Below, one piece after another: positions 32,847 through 41,875 of a stretch of DNA of 64,000 nt (position 1 is the stretch's first letter; every line of letters starts with the position of its first letter). This DNA comes from Arthrobacter sp. Soil764 (GTDB lineage: Bacteria; Actinomycetota; Actinomycetes; Actinomycetales; Micrococcaceae). The stretch is taken from the NCBI RefSeq assembly GCF_001428075.1, contig NZ_LMSI01000004.1:62001-126000 (forward strand). The letters run 5' to 3'. Position numbers and translations under genes: made by a program. Below the pieces are notes generated by a model that did not search any database, was not told the DNA's origin, and saw only the letters and a list, made by a program, of their open reading frames with translations.

Positions 32847-33595
32847 TGAACGGCAAACTGAGGATCCGGGTGTGGAACGAAGGCGTCCACGAGGCCAACA
32901 GCGAGCCCTCCCACATCGGGGAGATCTATCCTGACGGAATCCACGGCGCCATCGCCGCAGGCCTTCGTTCCTACTTGCCCGACGCAGACATTACGACGGC
33001 GGTCCTGGCCACCGACGACGAACACGGCCTTAATGAGGAGGTGCTCGCTGAGACGGACGTCCTGCTCTGGTGGGGCCACATGGCCCATGGCGAGGTAGGC
33101 GACGCCGTCGTCGAACGCGTCCACCGGCATGTGCTCGGCGGCATGGGGCTGATCGTGCTCCATTCCGGACACTTCGCGAAGATCTTCACCAAACTCCTGG
33201 GCACCAGCTGCTCCCTCGCCTGGCGCAATGACGGCGAGCGCGAGCTGGTGTGGACCGTCAAGCCATCGCACCCCATCGCCGAGGGCGTGGACAGCCCCAT
33301 CGTCATCCCCGAGCAGGAGATGTATGGGGAACTGTTCGACATCCCGGATCCGGACGACCTGATCTTCATCAGCTCCTTTGCCGGCGGCGAGGTGTTCCGC
33401 TCCGGCGTCACCTTCACCCGCGGCAAGGGCCGCATTTTTTACTTCAGCCCGGGTGACCAGGAGTACCCCGTGTACCACCACCCGCAGATCCAGCGGGTGC
33501 TGGCCAACGGGGTGAAGTGGGCGGCACAGCCGGGTCTGGACCGTTCAGCCCCCGAAGTGACCAACCCTGCCCGGGGGTGGTTCGGCCAGGGCTAG
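32846..33595 (+). CDS. ThuA-like trehalose-utilisation protein
   Basis: 249 residues with a glutamine-amidotransferase-like fold. It starts with [20 protein letters not shown] and contains [14 protein letters not shown] and [14 protein letters not shown], the ThuA motifs. In rhizobia ThuA/ThuB act in 3-keto-trehalose and related disaccharide catabolism together with Gfo/Idh-type dehydrogenases, exactly the neighbour found here. A role in handling 3-keto-glycosides is therefore likely. The ATG shares its A with the upstream stop. The convergent DUF2264 gene lies two bases beyond its stop. Confidence 0.87.
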   Translation: MNGKLRIRVWNEGVHEANSEPSHIGEIYPDGIHGAIAAGLRSYLPDADITTAVLATDDEHGLNEEVLAETDVLLWWGHMAHGEVGDAVVERVHRHVLGGMGLIVLHSGHFAKIFTKLLGTSCSLAWRNDGERELVWTVKPSHPIAEGVDSPIVIPEQEMYGELFDIPDPDDLIFISSFAGGEVFRSGVTFTRGKGRIFYFSPGDQEYPVYHHPQIQRVLANGVKWAAQPGLDRSAPEVTNPARGWFGQG

Positions 33596-33597
33596 GG

Positions 33598-35532
33598 TTA
33601 CCTGGCCAGGAACTCCAATGCTGCGGCGAGGGTGAGCCCTTGGCCGTCGGGGAATTCGAAGCGGGCACGGCTGGCCTCATGGTCATCCGGGACGAATCGG
33701 ACTGTGGCCGGGCTCGCGCCCGCCTCGCCGGAGAGGATCACGACGGCGGCGTAGTCGCCGTCGTTTGCCGTACCTGAGGTGCCAATCCAGGGAATCCTGA
33801 GCTGCTCCCCCATGGGGTGTGGTTCGTCCCGGCGCCAGGTGCCGGCGTCTTCCAGGGGTGAGCCGAAGCCGGCCACGGGGTGAATGCCGCTGACCATCCC
33901 GGAGCCGGCATCCACTGGCCAGCCGCCGATCCGCAGCCTGGCTTCCGGCGCCGAAGCTGTGCCGCGCACGCGGACCAGTCTCAGCTCCATGGCACCGCGC
34001 GTTACCGACACCACGGTCACCTGCGGCCCCTGGATGGCGGTGCCCCTGGCGCCGCTGCCGTGGTCCGGTCCGGCGTCGGGATCAATGGCAATCCAGTTGA
34101 CCGTGCCGCGGGAAACGCCCACCTGCACGCCGCCCAGGTCCTGCTGCCCCAGGTACTCAAAGCCTGTCCGGTGGGTCAGCCGGCCGTCGGCATCTTCGAA
34201 AACTACGGCGTTGTCCAGGGACTCCGATTCCAGGTCCGGGAAGGTGGCGGTGGAGTAGCCGAGCCGTGCGTAGAGAGGCGAGTCGGCTACCTGGACGCCC
34301 GTGTTGGCGTGGTCGGTTCCGTGGTTCCGGACCCGGACGATGCCGTCTGCCACCGTGCCGTCCACCTGCCAGCCCGGAGCAACAATGAAGCGCTGCGTGT
34401 CTCCGACCTCCACCGGCAACGGCTCCTCCACCGCGGTCCACACGGGATGCTCTGCCGGCAGGGCCAGGCCCATCATCCCTTTGGCCGCCCAGTAGGGCGA
34501 GCCTGCCCCGGAGTACGCCTGCTTCATGCCGGGGAACTCGCCGTGGAACCCGATACTCAGCAAACCGTCACGGTTCACCGCCCCGCATTCCAGGAAATAG
34601 CCCAGGATCCCGGACGCGGCCCGCCGGGAGACGCCCGGGCTGAGCCGGGTATGGCCCAAAAGCTGGCCGGACCAGAACGGCGCCGCCGCCGCAAACCGGT
34701 AGATCAGGCTCCGGCCCTGGACCAGCGGAGCGCCGTTGGCCCCCACCAGGTGCACGGCGTCGTCGAGGAAATCGGCAAGGCGTCCGCCGTCAAGCGCACT
34801 TCTGGCCTGGACGCGGGGATCCTCCGGGGCCATGAGCTGCAGCAGTTGGGGATAGACCTGGAAGGCCCAGCCCACATAGTGGTCGTAGGCCCGCTCCGGG
34901 CCGTCGGCGAACCAGCCATGGCCCCGGTACAGCGAGTCGTGGATGGCCAGGCCCGCGTCGATGTCGACGTCGGAGAACCGGCCTCCCACGCTGGCCAGGA
35001 ACATCTCCACAACGATCTGGAACCATACCCAGTTGATGGGCGGGTACTCCTCGCCGATCACGGTTTCGAACCAGGCAATCAGCTGCTCCTGGACCCGCTG
35101 CGGCAGCTTGTCCCACAGCAGCTCCCGGGTAAGCGCCAGGCCCACGGCGAGCGAGGCGGCTTCCACCTTCGCCTGGCCCAGCTCCCCCGGCGTGGGCCAG
35201 CGGTCGGGGTTGGCAGGGTTCGTTCCGGCGTCAAGCCCCTGGGCGTACCAATCCACGAGCCATCCGGTGTCCTCCGGGCTGCCGGCGATCCGGAAGGACG
35301 CCAGCAGGAATGTCCTGGCGAAGGCCTCCAGGGAATCGCTGCGGGGGCCGTAATTGCTGGTGGCCCCGGGCAGGTACAGGTTGGCGTGATCATCGGTGGC
35401 GTAACGGTGGGCGGCGCGCAGCAGGTGGTCGGCGCAGGCGCACCAGTGCTCACGGGTCAGGCCGGTGAACGGGGAGAGCTCGCGGTCCAGCGGCGGAAGG
35501 ACCAGGGCAGCGGGAAGTGCGGAGGTGGTCAT
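33598..35532 (-). CDS. DUF2264 domain protein
   Basis: 644 residues. The N-terminal two thirds form an alpha/alpha-barrel-like region (SPFTGLTREHWCACADHLL, YGPRSDSLEAFARTF, INWVWFQIVVEMFLA, FYDHYVGWAFQVYP-like YDHYVGWAFQVYPQLL). The C-terminal part is beta-rich (sandwich). DUF2264 proteins occur in polysaccharide loci and are relatives of rhamnogalacturonyl-type hydrolases and lyases; no activity is established for this one. It is the last gene of the heparinase-regulator-ThuA-DUF2264 operon, 17 bases after the ThuA stop, with no signal peptide. Confidence 0.82.
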   Translation of the reverse strand: MTTSALPAALVLPPLDRELSPFTGLTREHWCACADHLLRAAHRYATDDHANLYLPGATSNYGPRSDSLEAFARTFLLASFRIAGSPEDTGWLVDWYAQGLDAGTNPANPDRWPTPGELGQAKVEAASLAVGLALTRELLWDKLPQRVQEQLIAWFETVIGEEYPPINWVWFQIVVEMFLASVGGRFSDVDIDAGLAIHDSLYRGHGWFADGPERAYDHYVGWAFQVYPQLLQLMAPEDPRVQARSALDGGRLADFLDDAVHLVGANGAPLVQGRSLIYRFAAAAPFWSGQLLGHTRLSPGVSRRAASGILGYFLECGAVNRDGLLSIGFHGEFPGMKQAYSGAGSPYWAAKGMMGLALPAEHPVWTAVEEPLPVEVGDTQRFIVAPGWQVDGTVADGIVRVRNHGTDHANTGVQVADSPLYARLGYSTATFPDLESESLDNAVVFEDADGRLTHRTGFEYLGQQDLGGVQVGVSRGTVNWIAIDPDAGPDHGSGARGTAIQGPQVTVVSVTRGAMELRLVRVRGTASAPEARLRIGGWPVDAGSGMVSGIHPVAGFGSPLEDAGTWRRDEPHPMGEQLRIPWIGTSGTANDGDYAAVVILSGEAGASPATVRFVPDDHEASRARFEFPDGQGLTLAAALEFLAR

Positions 35533-35549
35533 GGGTTCCTTGGGGTGTC

Positions 35550-36263
35550 TCAGTTGCCGCCGAGCCAGGCGATGGCCCGCAGCAGGATGGCGCGGTGTTC
35601 CGGGGACCGGTACGAGGCGGCGTCGTGGCCGAGGGCGTCATAGAACGTCCGGCCGGCCCTGGCGCCCGTGCCAATCCCCCGCTGAAGGGACCACATCAGC
35701 GGATGGTCGCGTCCGTCGTGGCGATGGGTGGCGTGAACGGCGATGTTCGGGCCAGTGCGGAGGTAGCTGTATCGCTCGTCCGGCAGCACGAAATCCGGGA
35801 TTCCGGAAACCACCGGCCCGGAGCCCTGGAGGAGATGGACGGCAGCGGGGCCGTAATCCGGGTGCATGGACGTACCCCTGACCCAGCGTCCGCCCATCCC
35901 GTCCTCCCAGGCGGGTAGGTCAACAAAGCTGGTGGAGCTTGAATGGGCAACCAGCAGCGGCCGGTCCGAGCCAAGCCACCGCGCCAGCCCTGCCGACGCC
36001 TCCGGCGTTCCCGGCGACGGGCGGCCGTCACGTGGCAGGCCCACATTCACGGCCAGCAGCGAAGGAAGGCCAGCGGCGTCCGCATGGCCAAGGTCAGCGA
36101 GGGCTTCGTCAACATCGCCGGAAATGCCGACGTCGAACCCCGCCTCCCGCAGCAGGCCCGCCAGCGCATGGGAGGTGTCAGCGAACGGGTGCCACGGATC
36201 CGCATAGCGTCCCTCACCGGTGAGGAGCAGGGCGGTGGGTCCACCGCCCAGTGGGGCGGTCAC
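35550..36263 (-). CDS. ThuA-like protein, second type
   Basis: 237 residues. TALLLTGEGRYADPWHPFADTS opens the fold, and the family end pattern GRTFYDALGHDAASY with GPNIAVHATHRHDGRDHPLMW is present. It is only distantly similar to the ThuA at 32846-33595; this form is the one often fused to or placed beside glycoside enzymes. The GTG start at 36263 overlaps the regulator stop (GTGA). It belongs to the heparinase operon and probably acts on a keto-sugar intermediate. Confidence 0.8.
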   Translation of the reverse strand: MTAPLGGGPTALLLTGEGRYADPWHPFADTSHALAGLLREAGFDVGISGDVDEALADLGHADAAGLPSLLAVNVGLPRDGRPSPGTPEASAGLARWLGSDRPLLVAHSSSTSFVDLPAWEDGMGGRWVRGTSMHPDYGPAAVHLLQGSGPVVSGIPDFVLPDERYSYLRTGPNIAVHATHRHDGRDHPLMWSLQRGIGTGARAGRTFYDALGHDAASYRSPEHRAILLRAIAWLGGN

Positions 36264-37405
36264 AGCGAATCCTGGAGCACGCCCGTGGCAGGCAGCCGCG
36301 GAGCGCCGATTGAGGAGTCCCGCAGGATCAGTTCGGGGTTGAGCTCCACGCGGTGAACCGGACGCATGCGCCCTTCGGCCAGCCGGGCTGCCATGAGCTG
36401 CACGGCCACCTTGCCCACGTACTGCTTGGGCGGACGGACGGCGGAGATGGCCGGCTCCGCCAGGTAGGCCACCTCGTCGTCGTAGCCCACCACGGCGATG
36501 TCACCGGGAACTGACAACCCCCGGTCCACACAATGCTGCACAAAGGCCACTGCCTGGGTGTCCGAATGCACCAGCATGGCCGTGGTGCCGGTTTTGCGGC
36601 AGAGCTCCAGGACATGGTCGAAGTGGGCGCTGCGCCCGCCGTCCACCTGCTTGACCGAATCCTCGTGGACAGTTTCCTGGAGCGGAATCTTCAGCGCCGC
36701 CAGGGCCTGCTGCCAGCCGCGCACCACGTGCGGGCTGGTGGGGCTCGACGAGTCCGTAAGGCAGCCGATCCGCCGGTGCCCCTCCTGCCACAGGTGGCGC
36801 ACGGCCATGCCGGCACCGAACGCGTGGTCCGTGGCCGCCCATTCCAGGCGGTGCGCGGGAACCTCTGCGGGTGCACGCCGTTCGGCCAGGACCACGGGAA
36901 TGGGAAGCGCGTTCAGCCACCGCAGCAGTTCCTGGCCGTGCCCCCCGCCCATGTCAGGTGCCACGATCAGCCCGTCGATGTTCTGGGTGTCCAGCAGGGC
37001 CTGTACCTGGCGGCGGTTGTCCGCGGCGTCATAGGTGGAACCGCGGACCATGATCCGCAGGTTCTGCTCTTCCGCTTCGGCACGGGCGCCGCTGATGACC
37101 TGTGGCCAGTAGTAATCCAGCGACGGAACCACCATGCCGATTGAGTAGCTGTGGGCTGCTGCGCGGCCAGCCGCGGTCCGGTCCAGCGGGCTGGGAAGGG
37201 TGGCCCCGCCGTGCACACGGGACACCAGGCCCTCGTCTGCCAGGAGGTTGACGTCGCGGCGGATGGTGAGTTCACTGACGCCCAGCTTGCCGGCGATGTC
37301 CCGGACGGTGATGGCTCCGTGGGCCCGCAGCTCCTCCATGAGCCGCTCCCTGCGCTGAAGCGAGAAGAGGGATTTTCCTGCGGGCTCGGGTTGGTCAGGA
37401 CTCAT
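36260..37405 (-). CDS. Hybrid regulator: DeoR-type HTH with LacI-type sugar sensor
   Basis: 381 residues. Residues about 14-65 are a DeoR winged helix (QRRERLMEEL, ITVRDIAGKLGVSELTIRRD, VSRVHGGA). Residues 90-370 are a LacI/GalR-like periplasmic-binding fold (YSIGMVVPSLDYYWPQVISG, HRRIGCLTDSSSPTS, DIAVVGYDDEVAYLAEPAIS). DeoR repressors normally carry a sugar-isomerase-like sensor, so this is a domain swap, a class known in Actinobacteria. The ATG at 37405 overlaps the heparinase stop (ATGA). It sits inside the operon it is likely to control, with a candidate operator at 39387-39404. Confidence 0.88.
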   Translation of the reverse strand: MSPDQPEPAGKSLFSLQRRERLMEELRAHGAITVRDIAGKLGVSELTIRRDVNLLADEGLVSRVHGGATLPSPLDRTAAGRAAAHSYSIGMVVPSLDYYWPQVISGARAEAEEQNLRIMVRGSTYDAADNRRQVQALLDTQNIDGLIVAPDMGGGHGQELLRWLNALPIPVVLAERRAPAEVPAHRLEWAATDHAFGAGMAVRHLWQEGHRRIGCLTDSSSPTSPHVVRGWQQALAALKIPLQETVHEDSVKQVDGGRSAHFDHVLELCRKTGTTAMLVHSDTQAVAFVQHCVDRGLSVPGDIAVVGYDDEVAYLAEPAISAVRPPKQYVGKVAVQLMAARLAEGRMRPVHRVELNPELILRDSSIGAPRLPATGVLQDSL

Positions 37406-39360
37406 GATGCTGCCTCCACGGTGAGGGTGAATGCGCCGTTGGCGCGGCTTGTTGCGGGCATGCGGAAGCGAAGCCGGGTCAGGGACGGTCCCCAGATGTC
37501 CGCCAGCAGCGGATCGTCCAGGTGCCATTCATCCACCAGCACGACGGCGGTGGCCGGGTCCCAGCGCAGTACGGCTCCGCGGCCCACCGGTTCCCCCGGG
37601 GTTGCGGCGGTGGGGATCCCGGCTGGATCCACGGTGGCCGTCCCGTCCGGTCCACGGCGAAGGGTGCCGGCCGTGAGGTAGGTGATGTCGACGTCGGGCG
37701 TCCCTGGTGCCGCGGACGCCGGAAGCTCCCAGCTGTCTCCGATAGTGACGCGGCCGGTGTTCCTGTCCAGGTCGGAGCTGCGCACCCACTGCCCCGGTTC
37801 GAGGCCATAGGCTGCGCCGAGGGCAAGCTCCAGGCGGGGCTGGTGGGCCGTGGGCTGCCGCAGGACGTGGGCGCTGAATTCGCTGCCGGTGCCCTGCTCC
37901 AGGCCCCATGGCGCCGGGACACTGTGCCAGGCGCTCTGCATGGCGCGGATGTCGTAGCGGTCCGGGCCGAAGGTCTTGGCCGTGTAGGTGGGCTGGCCGG
38001 CGTCCACCAGGAGGGGTACGCCATCCACGGCCACCACTACCGAACCGACGTCCCGGTGGTTATGGTGCTCACCGTTGTGGCCGCCCTTCGCCGCGAGGAG
38101 CAGCCCCTCCGTGGACCCCGCCTCCTGGCGGGCAACCATGATCTGCACGGACGGAAGATAGCTGAAGGAAACCAAAGGCGCTGCCCCGGCGGGTCCCGGC
38201 GAGGCGGCGAGGAGCGAGTGCAGGACGCGGCCCAGCCCGGCGGCGGCCGCCGGCTCCCGGGCGAGCATGGACGCGGCATGGCCCGCCGCATCCTGGTCCC
38301 CCAGCCGCTCCGCCCAGCCGTGCAGCATGTCCCAGGGGAGGGCATCCGCTGCCCGTGCCGGCCCGTCTGCCACATTCAGGAACCAGGAGCCGCCGATGTG
38401 CATGCGGTGCGGGAAGGCCACCAGTTCACGGACCACTGGCACGCCGGCGTCGAGGGTTCCTCCGGTGGCCTCCTCCAGGAGCTTGAGCCCCTCCAGCGCC
38501 CGCCCCGCGCCGTTCCACCAGTAGGCGAATCCTTCATCGATGGCACCGTCAGCCGGGATTGAGGCCAGGAAGCGGTCCAGGCCTTCGACGCACCGTTCCA
38601 TGATCCGTGCCTGGAGGTGGCGATCCTCCACCAGGAACAGTGCGGCGGCTACCAGGTTCGAGTGGATCCACGGGTTCCAGTTGTGGACGTCCCCGTCCAG
38701 GCCCAGCCAGTGCCAGTCCAGTCGCTCAAGGAACGGCTGGAAAACACGTGCGGCCGCCTCATCGCGCAGGCGCCGCCGCAGGCCAGGGGCCCGCGCGTCG
38801 AGTGCACTGCCCAGGACGTGGTCCAGCCAGCCCAGCTGGGCAGCCACTTCGCCGGCGCCGAGGTCCAGGAAGGGCCTGGCCAGGTCCGGGACAACTTCTC
38901 CGGAGCGGCTGTAGACATCATCGTGGGCAGCCCAACTCCAGGAACTCTGTTCGCACAGGAGATAGGCGCCGTCGATCACTTCGTCGAGCCAGAGGTCGGT
39001 GGCTTCACGGTCCGCTGCCGTCAGGGCCATGACCACCGCGCGGGTGAGCCTCTGCTGCCGCCCGCCCACCAGCTTTTCGTAGGCCGTGCGGTTCCCGTCG
39101 CGGAAGAAGCGGGCGTAGTGGGACACCAGGGGCTGCGGCCACGGGGTTCCCCGTTCGCTGCCGGCCTGCTCCCGGATCATGGCAAGGGCGCCAGCCGGAA
39201 CTCCATGCCACGCGGAAGCCCCAGCGGGCGGCACTGCCAGGCGTGCAGTCGCCCCCTGAAGTGAGGTGCCCAGTTCCGGGGTGGTAGCGGCCTGGCCCCA
39301 CGCGGAGGTGAGCGGGGCCGAACGCTCCAGGGCAAGGGAGTGGCCCGGGGTGGTTGTCAT
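37402..39360 (-). CDS. Heparinase II/III-like polysaccharide lyase
   Basis: 652 residues. The N-terminal half is an alpha-helical toroid (DWHWLGLDGDVHNWNPWIHSN, IPADGAIDEGFAYWWNGAG). The C-terminal half contains the heparinase II/III core with the His cluster GGHNGEHHNHRDVGS, followed by beta-strand-rich sequence. Such enzymes cleave uronic-acid-containing polysaccharides by beta-elimination. No clear signal peptide is present (a short hydrophilic N-terminus), so an intracellular oligosaccharide lyase is favoured. It is the first gene of the minus-strand operon, divergent from the 2-hydroxyacid dehydrogenase and transporter operon. Confidence 0.87.
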   Translation of the reverse strand: MTTTPGHSLALERSAPLTSAWGQAATTPELGTSLQGATARLAVPPAGASAWHGVPAGALAMIREQAGSERGTPWPQPLVSHYARFFRDGNRTAYEKLVGGRQQRLTRAVVMALTAADREATDLWLDEVIDGAYLLCEQSSWSWAAHDDVYSRSGEVVPDLARPFLDLGAGEVAAQLGWLDHVLGSALDARAPGLRRRLRDEAAARVFQPFLERLDWHWLGLDGDVHNWNPWIHSNLVAAALFLVEDRHLQARIMERCVEGLDRFLASIPADGAIDEGFAYWWNGAGRALEGLKLLEEATGGTLDAGVPVVRELVAFPHRMHIGGSWFLNVADGPARAADALPWDMLHGWAERLGDQDAAGHAASMLAREPAAAAGLGRVLHSLLAASPGPAGAAPLVSFSYLPSVQIMVARQEAGSTEGLLLAAKGGHNGEHHNHRDVGSVVVAVDGVPLLVDAGQPTYTAKTFGPDRYDIRAMQSAWHSVPAPWGLEQGTGSEFSAHVLRQPTAHQPRLELALGAAYGLEPGQWVRSSDLDRNTGRVTIGDSWELPASAAPGTPDVDITYLTAGTLRRGPDGTATVDPAGIPTAATPGEPVGRGAVLRWDPATAVVLVDEWHLDDPLLADIWGPSLTRLRFRMPATSRANGAFTLTVEAAS

Positions 39361-39386
39361 GAAAACCCGTCTTCTTGTTCGATTAC

Positions 39387-39404
39387 GATCGTTTTAGAAC
39401 GATC
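39387..39404. promoter_or_regulatory. Candidate operator in heparinase/dehydrogenase divergent promoter
   Basis: GATCGTT (39387-39393) and AACGATC (39398-39404) form a dyad with a TTAG centre, 27 bases upstream of the heparinase start in an unusually A/T-rich 158-bp gap. TCTTGTTC occurs twice nearby (39373-39380 and 39426-39433). It is a likely site for the hybrid regulator of this operon. Confidence 0.5.
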
Positions 39405-39518
39405 AAGAACAGCTTGGATGTTCTGTCTTGTTCATGAGTATCTACTGATTGTTAGATGTGATGCAAGACATGGAACGCGGATTCCCGCATTCCGCTTCAC
39501 CCAAGAAAGGAGGCCCCG

Positions 39519-40532
39519 ATGGCGCGGAAACCCAAGGCCCTGCTGGTCATGAACCAGGAAACATTTGCTGACCAGTTCGATTCCACGCGGCTTGAACGTT
39601 TGGCGGGCCTGGTGGACCTCGGCCCCGAGCCCTGGACCGGGTCCCTTGACGGGCATGGGCTTGCCGAACGCCTGGCCGATATTGAAATCCTGCTGACAAG
39701 CTGGGGCGTGCCGCGGCTCGACCATGCCGCTCTCGCACGCATGCCAAAGCTTCGTGCCATTTTCCATTGCGCCGGCACGGTGCGCAGCTTTGTCACTCCG
39801 GAACTGTGGGACCGGGGCATCCTGGTAACCAACGGGGCAGACGCCAATGCCATCCCGGTAGCCGAGTTCACCTTTGCGTCCATCGTGCTGGCCGGAAAGA
39901 AGGCGCATGTGCTGGCCAACGATGCCCGCGCCTACCGGGAGGACTGGAGCTACAGCACGCGACGCGGTGAGCTGGGCAATATTGGACGGGTCATTGGCGT
40001 CATCGGGTTCTCCCGCATTGGACGCCGCGTAGTGCACCTGGTCCAGCAACTGCAGGATGTCCGGTGCCTGGTCAGCGATCCTTACGCGGATCCCGCCGCC
40101 GTGGCCGCGGCCGGAGGGCAGCTGGTATCCCTTCCGGAGCTGATGGCGGAATCGGACGTGGTGACCGTGCATGCACCTGCCCTCCCCGAGACGAAACACA
40201 TGATCGGCGCGGCCGAACTGCGCGCCATGAAGGACAACGCGACGCTGATCAACACGGCCAGGGGCTCACTCGTGGACACGAAGGCCCTCGAAGCCGAGTG
40301 TGTTGCCGGACGCATCCAAGCACTGCTGGACGTGACCGAGCCCGAACCGCTGCCGGCGGATTCGGTGCTGTACGACCTCCCCAACGTCCAGATCACCCCG
40401 CATATCGCAGGCTCGCTGGGCACCGAAACCCGCCGCATGTCCGACGCCGCCCTGAACGACCTGGAACGGTACCTCACCGGACAGCAGCTGGCTGCACAAG
40501 TGGTGTCCGCGGACCTTTCCCTCAGCGCCTGA
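39519..40532 (+). CDS. D-isomer-specific 2-hydroxyacid dehydrogenase
   Basis: 337 residues. NAD-binding GVIGFSRIGRRV sits near residue 162. The catalytic triad is recognisable: Arg in NTARGSLVD, Glu in DVTEPEPLPADS and His in ITPHIAGSLG. It reduces or oxidises a 2-keto/2-hydroxy acid; in sugar loci such enzymes often act on glyoxylate, hydroxypyruvate or sugar acids. The ATG is preceded by AAAGGAGG. It is the first gene of the plus-strand transport operon, divergent from the lyase operon, so the two are probably controlled together. Confidence 0.9.
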   Translation: MARKPKALLVMNQETFADQFDSTRLERLAGLVDLGPEPWTGSLDGHGLAERLADIEILLTSWGVPRLDHAALARMPKLRAIFHCAGTVRSFVTPELWDRGILVTNGADANAIPVAEFTFASIVLAGKKAHVLANDARAYREDWSYSTRRGELGNIGRVIGVIGFSRIGRRVVHLVQQLQDVRCLVSDPYADPAAVAAAGGQLVSLPELMAESDVVTVHAPALPETKHMIGAAELRAMKDNATLINTARGSLVDTKALEAECVAGRIQALLDVTEPEPLPADSVLYDLPNVQITPHIAGSLGTETRRMSDAALNDLERYLTGQQLAAQVVSADLSLSA

Positions 40533-40586
40533 CAACGTAACCGCCGCAGCCCGCGGCACATTTGAAACCCTAGTAAGGAGACCGCA

Positions 40587-41867
40587 ATGAAGCGCACAAC
40601 CCTCGCCGCCATCGCCCTGGCAGTGACTGCCGGCCTTGGACTCACCGGCTGCGCCGGGGCAGCCGGGCCGGCCGAACCCCAAGGCCAGGACGGAAAGACC
40701 CGCCTCACCGTATCCGTGTGGAACTACGAAGGCACCCCGGAATTCAAGGCACTGTTCGACAGCTACGAGGCCGCCAACCCCAAGGTGGACATTGAACCCG
40801 TGGACATCCTGGCGGACGACTACCCCCAGAAGGTCACCACAATGCTGGCTGGCGGCGACACCACGGACGTCCTGACCATGAAAAACGTCATCGATTACGC
40901 GCGCTACGCCAACAACGGCCAGCTGCAGGAAATCAACACGGTGGTGGACAAAGTGGGCAAGGACAACCTGGCCGGCATCGACGCGTTCGACATCAATGGC
41001 AAGTACTTCGCAGCGCCGCACCGGCAGGACTTCTGGCTGCTGTACTACAACAAGGACCTGCTCAAGGCCGCCGGCGTGGAGAACCCGGCGGACCTGACCT
41101 GGGACGAGTACACGGCGCTGGCCAAGAAACTCACCAGCGAAGCGGGCGGCAAGAAGGTGTACGGCACCTACCACCACATCTGGCGTTCCGTGGTGCAGGC
41201 CATCGCCGCCGCACAAAACAACGCCGACCAGAACAGCGGCGACTACAGCTTCTTCAAGGACCAGTACAACACCGCCCTGGACCTCCAGAAGAGCGGCGCC
41301 ACCCTGGATTTCGGAACGGCCAAGAGCCAGAAAACCAGCTACCGCACTATGTTCGAAAGTGGGCAGGCTGCGATGATGCCCATGGGCACCTGGTACATCG
41401 CAGGAATTTTGCAGGCCAAGAAGGACGGAAAAACGAACGTCAACTGGGGCCTGGCACCCATGCCGCAGAAGAGCGACGACGGTAAGGTCACCACGTTCGG
41501 CTCCCCGACGGCTTTCGCCGTGAACAAGAACGCTGCGCATTCGGACGAGGCCAAAAAGTTCATTGAATGGGCAGCCGGTGAGGAGGGCGCCAAGGCGATC
41601 TCCAAGATCGGCGTTGTTCCGGCCCTGCAGAACGATGCGGTCAAGGACGCGTACTTCAAGCTCGATGGCATGCCCACCGACGACCTCTCCAAGAAGGCCT
41701 TCACCCCGGACCAGATTGCCCTGGAAATGCCGGTCAGCGACAAGTCCGCGGCAACCGACAAGGTCCTGAACCAGGAGCACGACCTCATCATGGTGGGTGA
41801 ACGCTCAGTGGACGACGGTATTGCCGAGATGGGCAAGCGCGTCAAGAGCGAAGTCCTCGGTCAGTAA
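40587..41867 (+). CDS. Extracellular sugar-binding lipoprotein of ABC transporter
   Basis: 426 residues. The signal peptide ends in a lipobox (LTGCAG at about 19-24). The mature part starts with TRLTVSVWNYEGTPEFKALF and contains the family signature YNKDLLKAAGVENPADLTWDEY. AAGGAG lies eight bases before the ATG. It precedes two permeases, so it binds the oligosaccharide of the locus and delivers it to them. Identity of ligand unknown; the surrounding lyase and beta-galactosidase suggest a galactose-containing oligomer. Confidence 0.92.
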   Translation: MKRTTLAAIALAVTAGLGLTGCAGAAGPAEPQGQDGKTRLTVSVWNYEGTPEFKALFDSYEAANPKVDIEPVDILADDYPQKVTTMLAGGDTTDVLTMKNVIDYARYANNGQLQEINTVVDKVGKDNLAGIDAFDINGKYFAAPHRQDFWLLYYNKDLLKAAGVENPADLTWDEYTALAKKLTSEAGGKKVYGTYHHIWRSVVQAIAAAQNNADQNSGDYSFFKDQYNTALDLQKSGATLDFGTAKSQKTSYRTMFESGQAAMMPMGTWYIAGILQAKKDGKTNVNWGLAPMPQKSDDGKVTTFGSPTAFAVNKNAAHSDEAKKFIEWAAGEEGAKAISKIGVVPALQNDAVKDAYFKLDGMPTDDLSKKAFTPDQIALEMPVSDKSAATDKVLNQEHDLIMVGERSVDDGIAEMGKRVKSEVLGQ

Positions 41868-41875
41868 CAGCAGTC

